Source of the DNA: CAVVXX01 sp963707975
Lineage (GTDB): Bacteria; Pseudomonadota; Alphaproteobacteria; Micropepsales; Micropepsaceae
Direction of reading: 5' to 3'
Assembly: GCA_963707975.1 (NCBI GenBank)
Contig: OY970177.1
Coordinates: forward strand, 868,001-932,000
Length of the DNA: 64,000 nucleotides
The translations under genes were made by a program, and so were the position numbers. Positions 1-8,729 of this stretch are shown one piece after another. Under the pieces are notes generated by a model that ran no database searches, was not told the origin of the DNA, and was given only the letters and a program-made list of their open reading frames with translations. Every line of letters starts with the position of its first letter. Within the stretch, counting starts at the first letter, position 1.

Positions 1-2
1 TC

Positions 3-515
3 ACCATCCGTTATGGCTTTCATCCTTCGCTGTTCGGCACAGCGCTCATCATGACCAGCGATAAAGGCGTCTGCGGCCTGGCCTTCGGCGACGATGGCGA
101 AGAAAGAGACATGCTTGCCGACATGACCGGGCGCTGGCCAAGGGCGCGCTTTATCGAGGACGCGGCAGCGACGATGTCCTATGCCGAGCGTATTTTTGCA
201 ACGCGCGGCGAAGTACCTATCGTGCCCATCGGCACACCCTGGCAGATCAAGGTCTGGCGCGCGCTGCTGGCGATCCCGCCTGGAAAAGTTACCACCTATC
301 GCGCACTGGCTTCCAAGGTATGCACCGCGAAAGCTGCGCGCGCGGCAGGCGCCGCGGTGGGAAGGAATCCCATTTCGTGGCTCATCCCCTGTCACCGTGT
401 GCTGGGCAGCGACGGCGCGCTGCACGGTTATCACTGGGGGCTATCGCGCAAGCGCGCGATGCTGGCCTTCGAGGCCGCTCATGCAGGCAGGCCCAACACA
501 TCCGCCATGGAATAA
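3..515 (+). CDS. ada: Ada-type methylated-DNA--protein cysteine methyltransferase, C-terminal part (5' end outside window)
   Basis: The reading frame is already open at the left edge, so the true start lies upstream; a Met codon at 51 is internal to the conserved TIRYGFHPSLFG lead-in. The visible part is the suicide alkyltransferase domain that takes O6-alkyl groups off guanine in DNA. The acceptor cysteine is in PCHRV (Cys codon 390-392), preceded by the helix-turn-helix region GKVTTYRALA and the conserved VGRNPISWLIP. The tail HGYHWGLSRKRAMLAFE matches Ada-type rather than stand-alone Ogt proteins. Whether an N-terminal AdaA regulator domain is present cannot be seen. The 3' end overlaps the convergent dapB by 37 bp. 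Confidence 0.88.
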   Translation, partial: TIRYGFHPSLFGTALIMTSDKGVCGLAFGDDGEERDMLADMTGRWPRARFIEDAAATMSYAERIFATRGEVPIVPIGTPWQIKVWRALLAIPPGKVTTYRALASKVCTAKAARAAGAAVGRNPISWLIPCHRVLGSDGALHGYHWGLSRKRAMLAFEAAHAGRPNTSAME

Positions 516-1288
516 AGGCCGGGGGCCTTGCCCTGGCCCCAGCGCGCGGCGGCAATCGCGCCACGGGCGAAGATCAGGCGGTCTTCGGCGCGGTGGGTAA
601 GCTCGATGCGCTCACCCGCGCCTGCGATCACCACCGTGTGCTCGCCCACCACCGTGCCACCGCGCAGGCTCGCAAAGCCGATCACGCCATCGGGCCTGGC
701 GCCCGTTTGGCCGTCGCGTGCGCGCACCTGTTTCTCGTTGAGCGACACGCCGCGGCCCTTGGCGGCGGCCTCACCCAGCAACAAGGCGGTGCCGGACGGC
801 GCATCCATTTTCATGCGGTGATGTAGTTCTACGATTTCAATATCATAATTTGGCATCACCTTGGCCGCTTCGCGCACCAGCGCCGCCAGCAAATTGACGC
901 CCAGACTCATATTGCCCGATTGCACGATGACGCTGCGCCGCGCGGCCGCCTTGAGTCGCGTGATATCGGCGGGCGAAAGGCCCGTGGTGCCGATGACATG
1001 CACGATACCTGATTCGGCCGCCTGTTCGGCCAATGCAACGCTTGCCGCCGGTGTGGTGAAATCAAGAATGGCATCCGCCTTGGCAAGCGCGGCCTTGGTG
1101 TTATCGCTCACGGCGATGTTAGCGGGCGCAAGCCCTGCAAGCGCTCCCGCATCCTTGCCGATATCGTCATGGCCGGTGCGCTCAAGCGCCGCTGCGAGCT
1201 GCATGCCCGAGGTTTCGCCTATCGCCGCAATCAGCGTGCGCCCCATGCGGCCGGCAGCGCCAGCAACCGCGATGCGGATGGTGGTCAT
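479..1288 (-). CDS. dapB: 4-hydroxy-tetrahydrodipicolinate reductase
   Basis: DapB reduces hydroxy-tetrahydrodipicolinate with NAD(P)H in the diaminopimelate/lysine pathway, which supplies peptidoglycan cross-links. The 269-residue protein has the usual length. The nucleotide-binding loop GAAGRMG is at residues 10-16, GTTG at 100-103, and the catalytic signature ELHHRMKMDAPSGTA at about 154-168 supplies the paired histidines and the lysine. It is the last gene of a leftward hrcA-grpE-dapB run, 6 bp after grpE, so co-transcription with the heat-shock genes is likely. Confidence 0.97.
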   Translation of the reverse strand: MTTIRIAVAGAAGRMGRTLIAAIGETSGMQLAAALERTGHDDIGKDAGALAGLAPANIAVSDNTKAALAKADAILDFTTPAASVALAEQAAESGIVHVIGTTGLSPADITRLKAAARRSVIVQSGNMSLGVNLLAALVREAAKVMPNYDIEIVELHHRMKMDAPSGTALLLGEAAAKGRGVSLNEKQVRARDGQTGARPDGVIGFASLRGGTVVGEHTVVIAGAGERIELTHRAEDRLIFARGAIAAARWGQGKAPGLYSMADVLGLPA

Positions 1289-1294
1289 AACCCC

Positions 1295-1849
1295 TTATAC
1301 CTTGCCGTCCGGCTTCGCGCCCGCGCCATTTTCGGCCTTCGCCACCGTCACCATGGCGGGGCGGAGCAGACGCTCGCCGATGGTATAGCCGTCTTGCACC
1401 ACGCTCACGACGGAGCCGGTTTCTTTGCTAGGCGCAGGCACTTCGGCGATGGCCTGGTGTAGATGAGGATCGAAACGCGCTCCTTCCGCCGCAATGCGCT
1501 TGATGCCGTGACGGGCAAGGGTCGCCTGCAATTCGCGTTCGGTCGCTTCCACGCCTTCGAGCACGGCCTTGACCGCGTCGTCGGCTTTCGCGCGGGCTTC
1601 CGCCGGAAAGTGGTCGAGCGCACGCCTGAGATTATCGGCGACCGTCAGCATATCGCGGGCGAATTTCGTGGTGCCGTATTGCAGCGCATCGGCGCGCTCG
1701 CGCTCAGCGCGCTTGCGCGTGTTTTCTGCCTCGGCCAGCGCGCGCAGCATGCGGTCCTTGAGTTCGGAGATCTCGGCCTGCAGCGATTGCAGCGAGTCTT
1801 CTGCATCACTGGCCGCTTCGGGCAGGTCGTTTTCGTCTTCGGGCAGCAT
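1295..1849 (-). CDS. grpE: GrpE nucleotide exchange factor of DnaK
   Basis: GrpE releases ADP from DnaK in the cytoplasmic Hsp70 cycle. The 184-residue protein starts with an acidic stretch (MLPEDENDLPEAASDAEDS), followed by a long heptad coiled coil (about 20-90) and the C-terminal beta domain. The family signature is visible in RFDPHLHQAI and GYTIGERLLRPAMVTVAK. It starts 8 bp after hrcA stops, the usual alphaproteobacterial pair of heat-shock repressor and exchange factor. dnaK and dnaJ are not in the window. Confidence 0.97.
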   Translation of the reverse strand: MLPEDENDLPEAASDAEDSLQSLQAEISELKDRMLRALAEAENTRKRAERERADALQYGTTKFARDMLTVADNLRRALDHFPAEARAKADDAVKAVLEGVEATERELQATLARHGIKRIAAEGARFDPHLHQAIAEVPAPSKETGSVVSVVQDGYTIGERLLRPAMVTVAKAENGAGAKPDGKV

Positions 1850-1857
1850 GAACTTCC

Positions 1858-2937
1858 TTACGCGAGCAGTCGCCCGACCACGCGGGCGGTGTAATCCACC
1901 ATCGGAATGATATGCGCATAATTAAGCCGCGTGGGGCCCAGCACGCCGATTACGCCCACGATCTTGCCCTTGGCGTCGGCATAGGGCGCAGCCACGATGG
2001 ACGAGCCCGACAGCGAAAACAGCTTGTTCTCCGAGCCGATGAAGATGCGCACGCCTTCCGCGTCCTTCGCAAGCTCAAGCAGGCGAATGAGATCGCTCTT
2101 GCGTTCGATGTCGTCGAACAGCGTGCGTACGCGCTCGATATCTCTTTGCGCTTCCACGTCTTCCAGAAGCCGTGCCGCGCCGCGCACAATCAGGATTTTC
2201 TCTTCATTCGTGCGCCCCGAATCCGAGGGCCGCTCGCTTAAGGTCGCAAGACCGGCCGCTACCACCTTGGCGGTGAACGCATCAAGTTCCGCACGCTGTT
2301 CGTCCAGCTCCTTGCGGATTTCCGCGCGCGCCGAATCCAGCGTGCGGCCGCGCAATTTGGCGCTCAAGTAATTGGACGCTTCGATCAGCACCGATGGCGG
2401 CAGGCCAAGCGGCATATCGAGAAAGCGGTTCTCGACGCTGCCGTCTTCGCCTACGATGACGACAAGCGCTTTGCCGGGCGCGACACTTACGAATTCGATG
2501 TGCTTGAGCGCTGCTTCCTGTTTAGGCGCAACCAAGAGCCCTGCGCAGCGCGACAGGCCAGACAGCAATGTCGCCGCCTCGTTCAACACTTCCTCTAGCG
2601 AATGGCCGGAAGCAGAGATGCGGTCTTCTATTGCCGCGCGCTCTTCCTGTGCCAGATCGCCCACTTGCAACATGCCATCGACGAACAGGCGAAGCCCGCG
2701 CTCCGTCGGCACGCGTCCCGCGCTCGTATGCGGCGCATAGAGCAGGCCCATCTTTTCCAGATCGGCCATCACATTGCGGATGGAAGCGGGCGACAACGTA
2801 AGCGGCAAAAGTTGCGACAGCGTGCGCGAGCCCACCGGCTCGCCAGAGGCGAGATAGGCTTCGACCAGATGGCGAAAGACCTCGCGCGGACGCTCCGAGA
2901 GGTCCAAGCCGGCCGCTTTTGCACTCTTCGCGTCCAC
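1858..2937 (-). CDS. hrcA: Heat-inducible transcription repressor HrcA
   Basis: HrcA represses groESL and related heat-shock operons by binding CIRCE elements. The N-terminal winged helix (about 1-80) carries SERPREVFRHLVEAYLASG and the recognition stretch SPASIRNVMADLEKMGLL followed by PHTSAGRVPTERG, all typical. The C-terminal GAF-like domain ends in RLNYAHIIPMVDYTARVVG. The length of 359 aa is normal. It heads the hrcA-grpE-dapB operon and diverges from rph across 111 bp, in which no CIRCE repeat is visible, so autoregulation through CIRCE is not supported here. Confidence 0.97.
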   Translation of the reverse strand: MDAKSAKAAGLDLSERPREVFRHLVEAYLASGEPVGSRTLSQLLPLTLSPASIRNVMADLEKMGLLYAPHTSAGRVPTERGLRLFVDGMLQVGDLAQEERAAIEDRISASGHSLEEVLNEAATLLSGLSRCAGLLVAPKQEAALKHIEFVSVAPGKALVVIVGEDGSVENRFLDMPLGLPPSVLIEASNYLSAKLRGRTLDSARAEIRKELDEQRAELDAFTAKVVAAGLATLSERPSDSGRTNEEKILIVRGAARLLEDVEAQRDIERVRTLFDDIERKSDLIRLLELAKDAEGVRIFIGSENKLFSLSGSSIVAAPYADAKGKIVGVIGVLGPTRLNYAHIIPMVDYTARVVGRLLA

Positions 2938-3048
2938 CTCAACTCCTTGTTTTCATTATATTTTATGCGCCAAGCGCATCCGCGTTGCGCGTGACCCGTG
3001 CAGAGGGCTAGGTAGCGGCTGAACCCCAAAACTTCAAGGCATTCTAGC

Positions 3049-3765
3049 ATGCGCCCGAGCCAACGCCGCCCCGATGAAATGCGCCGCGTGACGCTCAAGC
3101 CGGGCGTGGCCAAGCATGCGGAAGGCTCATGCCTGGCGTCGTTCGGCGACACCAAGGTGATGTGCACGGCTAGTCTGGAAAATCTGGTGCCGCCTTTCCT
3201 CAAGGGTTCGGGCAAGGGCTGGATCACGGCGGAATATGGCATGCTACCGCGCGCCACATCCGAACGCGTGCGACGCGAAGCGGTCGCGGGCAAGCAAGGC
3301 GGCCGCACGCAAGAAATCCAGCGCCTGATCGGGCGGTCTTTGCGCGCGGTGACGGCGCTAGAAATACTGGGCGAGCGGCAAATCATAATCGACTGCGATG
3401 TATTGCAGGCCGATGGCGGCACGCGCACGGCCGCTATCACTGGGGGCTTCGTAGCGCTGTATTCTTGCGTGAGCTTTATGGCGGCAACCGGAATGATCGC
3501 GCGCCACGCGGTAAAAGACCATGTAGCCGCGATTTCCTGCGGGCTTATCGAAAACGTGCCCGTGCTCGATCTCGATTATACGGAAGATTCGACCGCTGGC
3601 ACGGACGCTAATTTCGTCATTACAGGCACGGGCGGGCTGGTGGAAGTGCAGGCGACGGCAGAAGGCGCCGCCTTCACGGAAGAAGAACTCGGAAAATTGC
3701 TGTTGCTTGCGCGCAAAGGGGTTAGCGAATTGATCGCGCTGCAAAAACAGGTTTTGAAAAAATGA
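3049..3765 (+). CDS. rph: Ribonuclease PH
   Basis: RNase PH is a phosphorolytic 3'-5' exonuclease that trims tRNA 3' ends, forming a hexameric ring. The 238-residue sequence is full length, starting MRPSQRRPDEMR. Signature blocks are FGDTKVMCTAS, the phosphate-site region GWITAEYGMLPRAT, GRTQEIQRLIGRSLRA and CDVLQADGGTRTAAITG. It opens a rightward run with rdgB and hemW, its stop overlapping the rdgB start in an ATGA junction. The order hrcA facing rph-rdgB-hemW is common in alphaproteobacteria. Confidence 0.98.
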   Translation: MRPSQRRPDEMRRVTLKPGVAKHAEGSCLASFGDTKVMCTASLENLVPPFLKGSGKGWITAEYGMLPRATSERVRREAVAGKQGGRTQEIQRLIGRSLRAVTALEILGERQIIIDCDVLQADGGTRTAAITGGFVALYSCVSFMAATGMIARHAVKDHVAAISCGLIENVPVLDLDYTEDSTAGTDANFVITGTGGLVEVQATAEGAAFTEEELGKLLLLARKGVSELIALQKQVLKK

Positions 3766-4379
3766 CAGGACTCGCCCGCGGCGCGCGCCTCGTGGTGGCA
3801 AGCCATAACCCGGGCAAGGTGCGCGAGATCGCAGAGCTGCTTTCGCACTTCGACATTCAGATAGTGGGCGCGGCAGAACTTGGCCTTGCCGAACCTGAAG
3901 AAACCGGCGCCACATTCGCCGCCAACGCCGCGCTGAAAGCAGAAGCGGCGGCGGAAGCAGCAGGCATTTCCGCTCTGGCCGATGATTCAGGTCTGTGCGT
4001 TGTGGATCTTGATGGCGCACCCGGCATTCATTCCGCGCGCTGGGCGGGTCCAGGCAAGGACTTCGCTTCCTCCATGCGCCGCGTTGAAAAAGAGTTGAAA
4101 GAAAAAAACGTCACGAACGCGCAAGCTTATTTCATTTGCGCGCTTGCGCTGGCGGTGCCAGGAGAGAAAACGGAAGTATTTGAAGGGCGTGTAGACGGCA
4201 AACTCGTGTTTCCTCCGCGCGGAGACAAAGGCTTTGGCTATGATCCGATCTTTGCCGCCGATGGCGAGAAGCTTACCTTTGGCGAAATGACGCCGGCGAA
4301 AAAACACGCCATCAGCCACCGTGCGCGTGCGTTTGAAAAATTGGCGCGCAGCAATCTGCTTCCAGCGAAAGCACGATGA
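3762..4379 (+). CDS. rdgB: XTP/dITP diphosphatase (RdgB/HAM1 family)
   Basis: The enzyme hydrolyses non-canonical purine triphosphates (XTP, dITP, ITP) to monophosphates, preventing misincorporation. The start is fixed by the ATGA overlap with rph. The HAM1 signature is clear: VVASHNPGKVREI near the N-terminus, ADDSGLCVVDLDGAPGIHSARWAG in the middle, and FGYDPIF with the late TFGEM and HAISHRARAF. Its 205 residues match the family. It overlaps hemW by another ATGA, so the three genes are probably translationally coupled. Confidence 0.97.
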   Translation: MTGLARGARLVVASHNPGKVREIAELLSHFDIQIVGAAELGLAEPEETGATFAANAALKAEAAAEAAGISALADDSGLCVVDLDGAPGIHSARWAGPGKDFASSMRRVEKELKEKNVTNAQAYFICALALAVPGEKTEVFEGRVDGKLVFPPRGDKGFGYDPIFAADGEKLTFGEMTPAKKHAISHRARAFEKLARSNLLPAKAR

Positions 4380-5518
4380 GCGAGCCTTTCGGCATCTATG
4401 TGCATTGGCCCTATTGCCAGGCCAAATGCCCCTATTGCGATTTCAACAGCCACGTGCGGACAGAACTGGAGGAAGATCGCTGGTCGCGTGCGATTGCGCG
4501 CGAGCTTGCGGCAGTGGCCGAATTGCAAAATGGCGTGCGCCCGGAAGTGGAAAGCATTTTCTTCGGTGGCGGCACGCCGTCGCTGATGAGCGGCCGCGCA
4601 GTCGGCACCGTGCTTGAGGCGATTGGAAAGCTCTGGCCGCTTGCTAATGACGTTGAGATCACGCTCGAAGCCAATCCCTCAAGCGTCGAGCAACACCGCT
4701 TCCAGGATTACCGCGCCGCCGGCGTGAACCGGCTTTCAGTCGGCGTGCAGTCGCTTGACGATGCGGCGCTTAAGACGCTGGGCCGCATGCATAATGCGCA
4801 GGAAGCCCGCCGCGCGGTCAGGCTCGCCTCGGCAATCTTCCCGCGCGCCTCGTTCGATCTGATTTATGCGCGCCCCCATCACGCGCCCGCAGCCTGGGCC
4901 GAGGAACTCACCGCGGCGTTCAAGTTCGGCACGGAGCACATGTCGCTCTATCAGCTCACCATTGAGCCAAACACGCCATATGCGCAGCTTGCGCGCGAAG
5001 GCCGCCTCAAAGTGCCCGATGAAAATATGGCGGCAGAACTTTATGAAGTAACGCAGGAGATTTGCGAGGCCCACGGTTTTCCGGCCTACGAAATCTCCAA
5101 TCATGCGCGCGCGGGCGCGGAAAGCCGTCACAATCTCATTTATTGGCGCTATGGCGATTATGCGGGCGTGGGGCCGGGCGCGCATGGGCGCTTGACGCTC
5201 GGCGATCGGCGCGTGGCGACGCAGGCCGAGCGCCTGCCCGAACGCTGGCTCGCGCAGGTGGAAGAAAGGGGCGCTGGCTTCACCGTTGAGAACATCGAAA
5301 CAGCGGATTCCGCGCGCGAGCATTTGCTGATGGCGCTCAGGCTTGCGGAAGGAATCGATCTCTCCTCATACGCCGCGCGCTGGGGCCACGCGATTGCGCC
5401 CCAGCGCATCCAGGTGCTCGCGGCAAATGACCTGGTTACGCTTGAGAACAACCGCCTGAAGGCAAGCCCGCGCGGACGCCTGGTGCTCAACCAGCTGATA
5501 GCCGAGCTGGCGGATTAA
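4376..5518 (+). CDS. hemW: Radical SAM heme chaperone HemW
   Basis: HemW is the HemN-like radical SAM protein now regarded as a heme chaperone rather than a coproporphyrinogen oxidase. The 4Fe-4S cysteines are in the CX3CX2C motif YCQAKCPYC (Cys14, 18, 21), preceded by IYVHWP, with FFGGGTPS binding S-adenosylmethionine. Further family blocks are EANPSSVE, GVNRLSVGVQS and YEISNHARAG. Length 380 aa. The start is defined by ATGA overlap with rdgB, and its stop overlaps the convergent LpoA-like gene by 4 bp. Confidence 0.95.
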   Translation: MSEPFGIYVHWPYCQAKCPYCDFNSHVRTELEEDRWSRAIARELAAVAELQNGVRPEVESIFFGGGTPSLMSGRAVGTVLEAIGKLWPLANDVEITLEANPSSVEQHRFQDYRAAGVNRLSVGVQSLDDAALKTLGRMHNAQEARRAVRLASAIFPRASFDLIYARPHHAPAAWAEELTAAFKFGTEHMSLYQLTIEPNTPYAQLAREGRLKVPDENMAAELYEVTQEICEAHGFPAYEISNHARAGAESRHNLIYWRYGDYAGVGPGAHGRLTLGDRRVATQAERLPERWLAQVEERGAGFTVENIETADSAREHLLMALRLAEGIDLSSYAARWGHAIAPQRIQVLAANDLVTLENNRLKASPRGRLVLNQLIAELAD

Positions 5519-6747
5519 AAACTTACCGCCTGGAATGTGGTGGGTGCAGGCGCAATCACCACGAACCCCGTGGGCTGCACTTCCAGAATGGCGAGCCCGC
5601 GTTCTGCCGAGCCGTCCTCATGGAAGCGGAAAATCCCATCCACACCCGAGAAGCCGTTGGGATCTGTGAGCGCAGCCGGCGTAAAGCGGCGATAGGGCGG
5701 GCCCTTGGCCAAAAGCGCCACCAGCGAGATGGCGTCATAGCCCAGGCTCGCGATGCGCGGCGGTTCCGCGCCATACATCAATTTGTATTTGTCGTCGAAC
5801 ATGCGCTCACCATCCAGCGCAGGCGCCGGGAACCAGCCACCCGCCAGCATCGGCTCGCGCATGATCGAGGTGTCGTCCCACAATCCGGTGCCGAGGAACT
5901 TCACCGTGCGATTGGTGGCACCGGCGAGCGCCAGAGTTGGCGCGATGCTGCGCAACACCACGCCTCCTTGGGCAATGAGCACGGCGTCGGGGTGAGTGGC
6001 GGCGGTGGCCTGCACGGGCGGGCCCACTTCTTCCGGCTTGGGCACGAAGGTCGCGACGGTCGTGGCGGTTGCGCCCGCTGCCGTCACTGCCTCGCGGAAG
6101 GCGGCTGCTGCCTTGTCGCCGTAGGCGTTTTGCGGCACGAGAGCAGCAAACGCGATATGGCCGTGATGGGCGGCATAAGAGATGATGTGCTTGACCTCAT
6201 CCTCAAGCTGAAAGCTCAACAGATAAACGCCGTTGCCGCCGACAGAACGGTCGCTGGAAAAGGCTATCACCGGCACGTTATGCGCGCGCGCTATGGGCGC
6301 AACAGCCGTCACATTGCCCGCGAACAGTGGCCCAAGAATAATTTCCGCGCCGTCTGCGATGGCGCGGTCGGCGGCCGCTGCGGCGGCTCCGGGCGTGCCG
6401 CCATCGTCGCGCGGCATCAACAAGATGTCCGGATTGCCCGCATCGAACAGCGCCATTTCGGCCGCTTTCTCGATGCCGTTCGCCACTGCGCGCGCATCCA
6501 CCGAACCGCTGGCATAGGGCAGCAACAGCGCCACCCGCACAGGCGTGTGTTCCGGCGCCATGCCGGGCAGGTGGAAGAAGCCACGCTCGGCTTCCGGCGA
6601 TGGCGGCGGCGGGGCCAAATTCGTCGCGGGTGCATTGGGCCCCTTTCCGGCGCAGGCCGCTATCGCAAGAGCGAATGCTATCGTGCAAAGTGCACGCGCC
6701 CAGTGGCGCTCTGGAGTTTTCAGGCGTGAGGCACAGGAAACATTCAT
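5515..6747 (-). CDS. Penicillin-binding protein activator, LpoA-like periplasmic lipoprotein
   Basis: The protein has a type I periplasmic-binding fold related to branched-chain amino-acid binding proteins and to the C-terminal half of LpoA, the outer-membrane activator of PBP1A. I chose the ATG at 6747 because AAAGGAG sits upstream and the product then begins with a lipoprotein signal ending at ACAG (lipobox IAAC); a start at 6801 would add 18 residues. A proline-rich linker (PPPPSPEAE) follows, then VRVALLLPYASG and AEIILGPLFAGNV typical of the family. Its divergence from rsmI, next to yraN and a BON lipoprotein, repeats the rsmI-lpoA-yraN-dolP neighbourhood known from E. coli, supporting the role. 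Confidence 0.82.
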   Translation of the reverse strand: MNVSCASRLKTPERHWARALCTIAFALAIAACAGKGPNAPATNLAPPPPSPEAERGFFHLPGMAPEHTPVRVALLLPYASGSVDARAVANGIEKAAEMALFDAGNPDILLMPRDDGGTPGAAAAAADRAIADGAEIILGPLFAGNVTAVAPIARAHNVPVIAFSSDRSVGGNGVYLLSFQLEDEVKHIISYAAHHGHIAFAALVPQNAYGDKAAAAFREAVTAAGATATTVATFVPKPEEVGPPVQATAATHPDAVLIAQGGVVLRSIAPTLALAGATNRTVKFLGTGLWDDTSIMREPMLAGGWFPAPALDGERMFDDKYKLMYGAEPPRIASLGYDAISLVALLAKGPPYRRFTPAALTDPNGFSGVDGIFRFHEDGSAERGLAILEVQPTGFVVIAPAPTTFQAVSF

Positions 6748-6813
6748 TGCCGTCTGCTCCTTTCCCGCCGGAACCGGGTTCGGCGCCCAGGCAGGATCCA
6801 AAGGGAGCCTAAA

Positions 6814-7686
6814 GTGCTACGAGCCTCCGGTAAATCGGCGCAGCAAAAAGAGCTTTCCCCCGGTCTTTATGTGGTGGCGACGCCTATTGGCAACGCTGCC
6901 GATATAAGCCTGCGGGCGCTCTACGTGTTGCAGGCTTGCGACGCCATAGTGGCGGAGGACACGCGGGTGACGGCCAAATTACTGGCGCTGCACGGGATCA
7001 GCCGTCCGCTCCTCACCTATAATGACCATAACGCTGCACGTGAGCGGCCGAAATTGCTGGCCCGGCTCGCAGGCGGGGCGGCGCTCGCGTTGGTGAGTGA
7101 CGCCGGCACGCCGCTCATTTCAGATCCCGGCCACAAGCTGGTGCGCGAAGCGCGCGCCCAAGGCAGCGCCGTTTATGCGATTCCAGGCGCATCCGCGTTG
7201 CTGGCGGGGCTGAGCATTGCAGGCTTGCCAACGGATCGTTTTTTCTTCGCCGGATTTTTGCCAGCAAAAAAAGGCGAGCGGCGCGCCGCAATTGAAAAAT
7301 TACGCGAGATCGACGCCACTCTTGTATTTTTCGAAAGCCCGCAGCGCTTGAAAGTTTCGCTTGCCGATATGGCGGAGATTCTCGGTGCCCGCGAGGCGGC
7401 GGTGGCGCGTGAGCTCACCAAGCTCCATGAAGAAGTGCGCCGCGGCACATTGCCGGAACTAGCGGCGCATTATTCGCAAGCTCAGCCTAAAGGCGAAATC
7501 ACCCTCATCCTTGCGCCGCCGGCAGAAGCCGCACCCATGGGCGAGGCGAAAGTCGATGCGCTGCTCGTCCAGGCGCTGCCGCATATGCCGGTGAAAGCGG
7601 CTGCGGCGCTGGTGGCGGAGGCCACCGGCCATGCTAAGCGCACTGTTTATTCCCGCGCACTGGCGCTGAAGAGCAAACATGACTGA
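6814..7686 (+). CDS. rsmI: 16S rRNA (cytidine1402-2'-O)-methyltransferase RsmI
   Basis: RsmI 2'-O-methylates C1402 of 16S rRNA near the P site. The GTG start at 6814 follows AAGGGAG by 6 bp. Family hallmarks: YVVATPIGNAADISLRAL, VAEDTRVTAKLL, SDAGTPLISDPGHKLV and the SAM-pocket stretch IPGASALLAGLSIAGLPTD. A C-terminal extension (about 240-290) carries a helix-turn-helix-like ending common in RsmI. Its last codons overlap the start of the interrupted yraN, again a tight junction. Confidence 0.96.
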   Translation: MLRASGKSAQQKELSPGLYVVATPIGNAADISLRALYVLQACDAIVAEDTRVTAKLLALHGISRPLLTYNDHNAARERPKLLARLAGGAALALVSDAGTPLISDPGHKLVREARAQGSAVYAIPGASALLAGLSIAGLPTDRFFFAGFLPAKKGERRAAIEKLREIDATLVFFESPQRLKVSLADMAEILGAREAAVARELTKLHEEVRRGTLPELAAHYSQAQPKGEITLILAPPAEAAPMGEAKVDALLVQALPHMPVKAAAALVAEATGHAKRTVYSRALALKSKHD

Positions 7687-8071
7687 AACGCGGCGCAAAA
7701 ATGGTACTTCGCGCCGCGCAGCCGAAACGCGCGGATGCAAAGGTGAAATGCTCGCCGCGATTTAACTTACGCTCAAGGGCTATCGCATCTTGGAAAGGCG
7801 CCTGCGCACGGCAATGGGCGAACTCGATCTGGTGGAGCGGAGCCCGTCTGGCGACATTTGTTTCATCGAGGTCAAGGCGCGGCCCCGCGCCGCGGAAGCC
7901 GCGGAATCCATTCTTCCCCGCCAGCGCGAGCGCATTGCGCGCGCGGCAGCCCTTTACTTGAGCGCCCGGCCCGCATTACGCCACAAAGGCGTGCGATTCG
8001 ACGCCATCCTGATTGCGCCCAGCCACTGGCCGCTGCACCTGAAAGACGCATGGCGACCAGAGGATTTGTGA
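7679..8071 (+). pseudogene. yraN: yraN (UPF0102 nuclease-like) interrupted by an in-frame TAA
   Basis: Reading from the ATG at 7679 (overlapping the rsmI end) gives SRRAAETRGCKGEMLAAI, then a TAA at 7763-7765, then in the same frame LTLKGYRILERRLRTAMGE and LDLVERSPSGDICFIEVKAR. Together these make a complete UPF0102/YraN protein, a small fold related to endonucleases with the conserved GE-x-DL and F-x-EVK residues. The stop replaces the residue before the conserved L-x-LKGY. No frameshift is needed. A shorter product could start from TTG at 7790 but would lack the N-terminal helix. Either a nonsense mutation or a base-call error; the position after rsmI is the normal one. Confidence 0.85.
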
Positions 8072-8102
8072 TTGTCAGTTGCTGCAGTGAAAGGAGTACC
8101 GC

Positions 8103-8729
8103 ATGAGCCCCCGTTTGCCCCTTCTTGCCCTCGGTTTCGTTTTTCTTCTGGCGCCCGCGATATCTGGCTGCGCACTCATGGTTGCCGGCGGCGCCGTCGC
8201 CGGTGTCAGTGCCGCGCGCCAGGAACGCACCATCGGCAATGCGGTTGACGATATGCGCATCAAGTCGGCAATCGTCTCACAGCTCGAAAGCCAATCGGCC
8301 AATAGCTTTCTAAATGTTTCGGTAACCGTAATCGAGGGCCGCGTGCTGCTTACGGGCCGGGTCGAGAAACCGGAAACCCGGCTCGATGCCACGCGCGCCG
8401 CCTGGAACGTGGATGGGGTGAAAAAAGTCGATAACGATATCGAAGTCACCGACGACACCGGCTGGTTCGACCGGCCGAACGATATCCTGATCCGCACTAC
8501 GCTTGCGGGCCAGCTGCTCACCGATCCGGACATCAAGGACGTGAATTACACTATCGATTGCGTCAATGGGGTCGTCTATCTGATGGGTGTCGGGCAGGAT
8601 AAGGAAGAAGTGGACCGCGTGGTCGCGCATGCCCGCGCCGTTTCAGGCGTGCATAAAGTAGAAAATTACGTGGTGCTGAAGAACGACCCGATGCGCTATG
8701 GCGAAGGGACAGACGAACACCATTCATGA
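8103..8729 (+). CDS. BON-domain lipoprotein, DolP (YraP)-like
   Basis: A 208-residue outer-membrane-type lipoprotein. The N-terminus is a lipoprotein signal with lipobox ISGC near residue 23, and AAAGGAG lies 7 bp before the ATG. Two BON domains follow: one around 45-115 (DDMRIKSAIVSQLE ... VKKVDNDIEV) and one around 120-195 (NDILIRTTLAGQLL ... VHKVENYVVL). DolP-type proteins bind anionic phospholipid and support envelope integrity and amidase activation in E. coli. Placement after rsmI and yraN, opposite an LpoA-like gene, matches E. coli. It ends in an ATGA overlap with the SirB1 gene. Confidence 0.85.
   Translation: MSPRLPLLALGFVFLLAPAISGCALMVAGGAVAGVSAARQERTIGNAVDDMRIKSAIVSQLESQSANSFLNVSVTVIEGRVLLTGRVEKPETRLDATRAAWNVDGVKKVDNDIEVTDDTGWFDRPNDILIRTTLAGQLLTDPDIKDVNYTIDCVNGVVYLMGVGQDKEEVDRVVAHARAVSGVHKVENYVVLKNDPMRYGEGTDEHHS

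Noticed and set aside
2938..3048. A CIRCE heat-shock operator between hrcA and rph
   Set aside because: No TTAGCACTC-N9-GAGTGCTAA or near copy can be read in this gap on either strand.
5620..6729. A 369-codon rightward frame opposite the LpoA-like gene
   Set aside because: The opposite strand has a lipoprotein signal, ribosome site and family motifs; this frame does not.
7679..8071. TAA read as sense (recoding) in yraN and the thermonuclease
   Set aside because: TAA is used as an ordinary stop at other genes in the window, for example plsC, so recoding is not needed.
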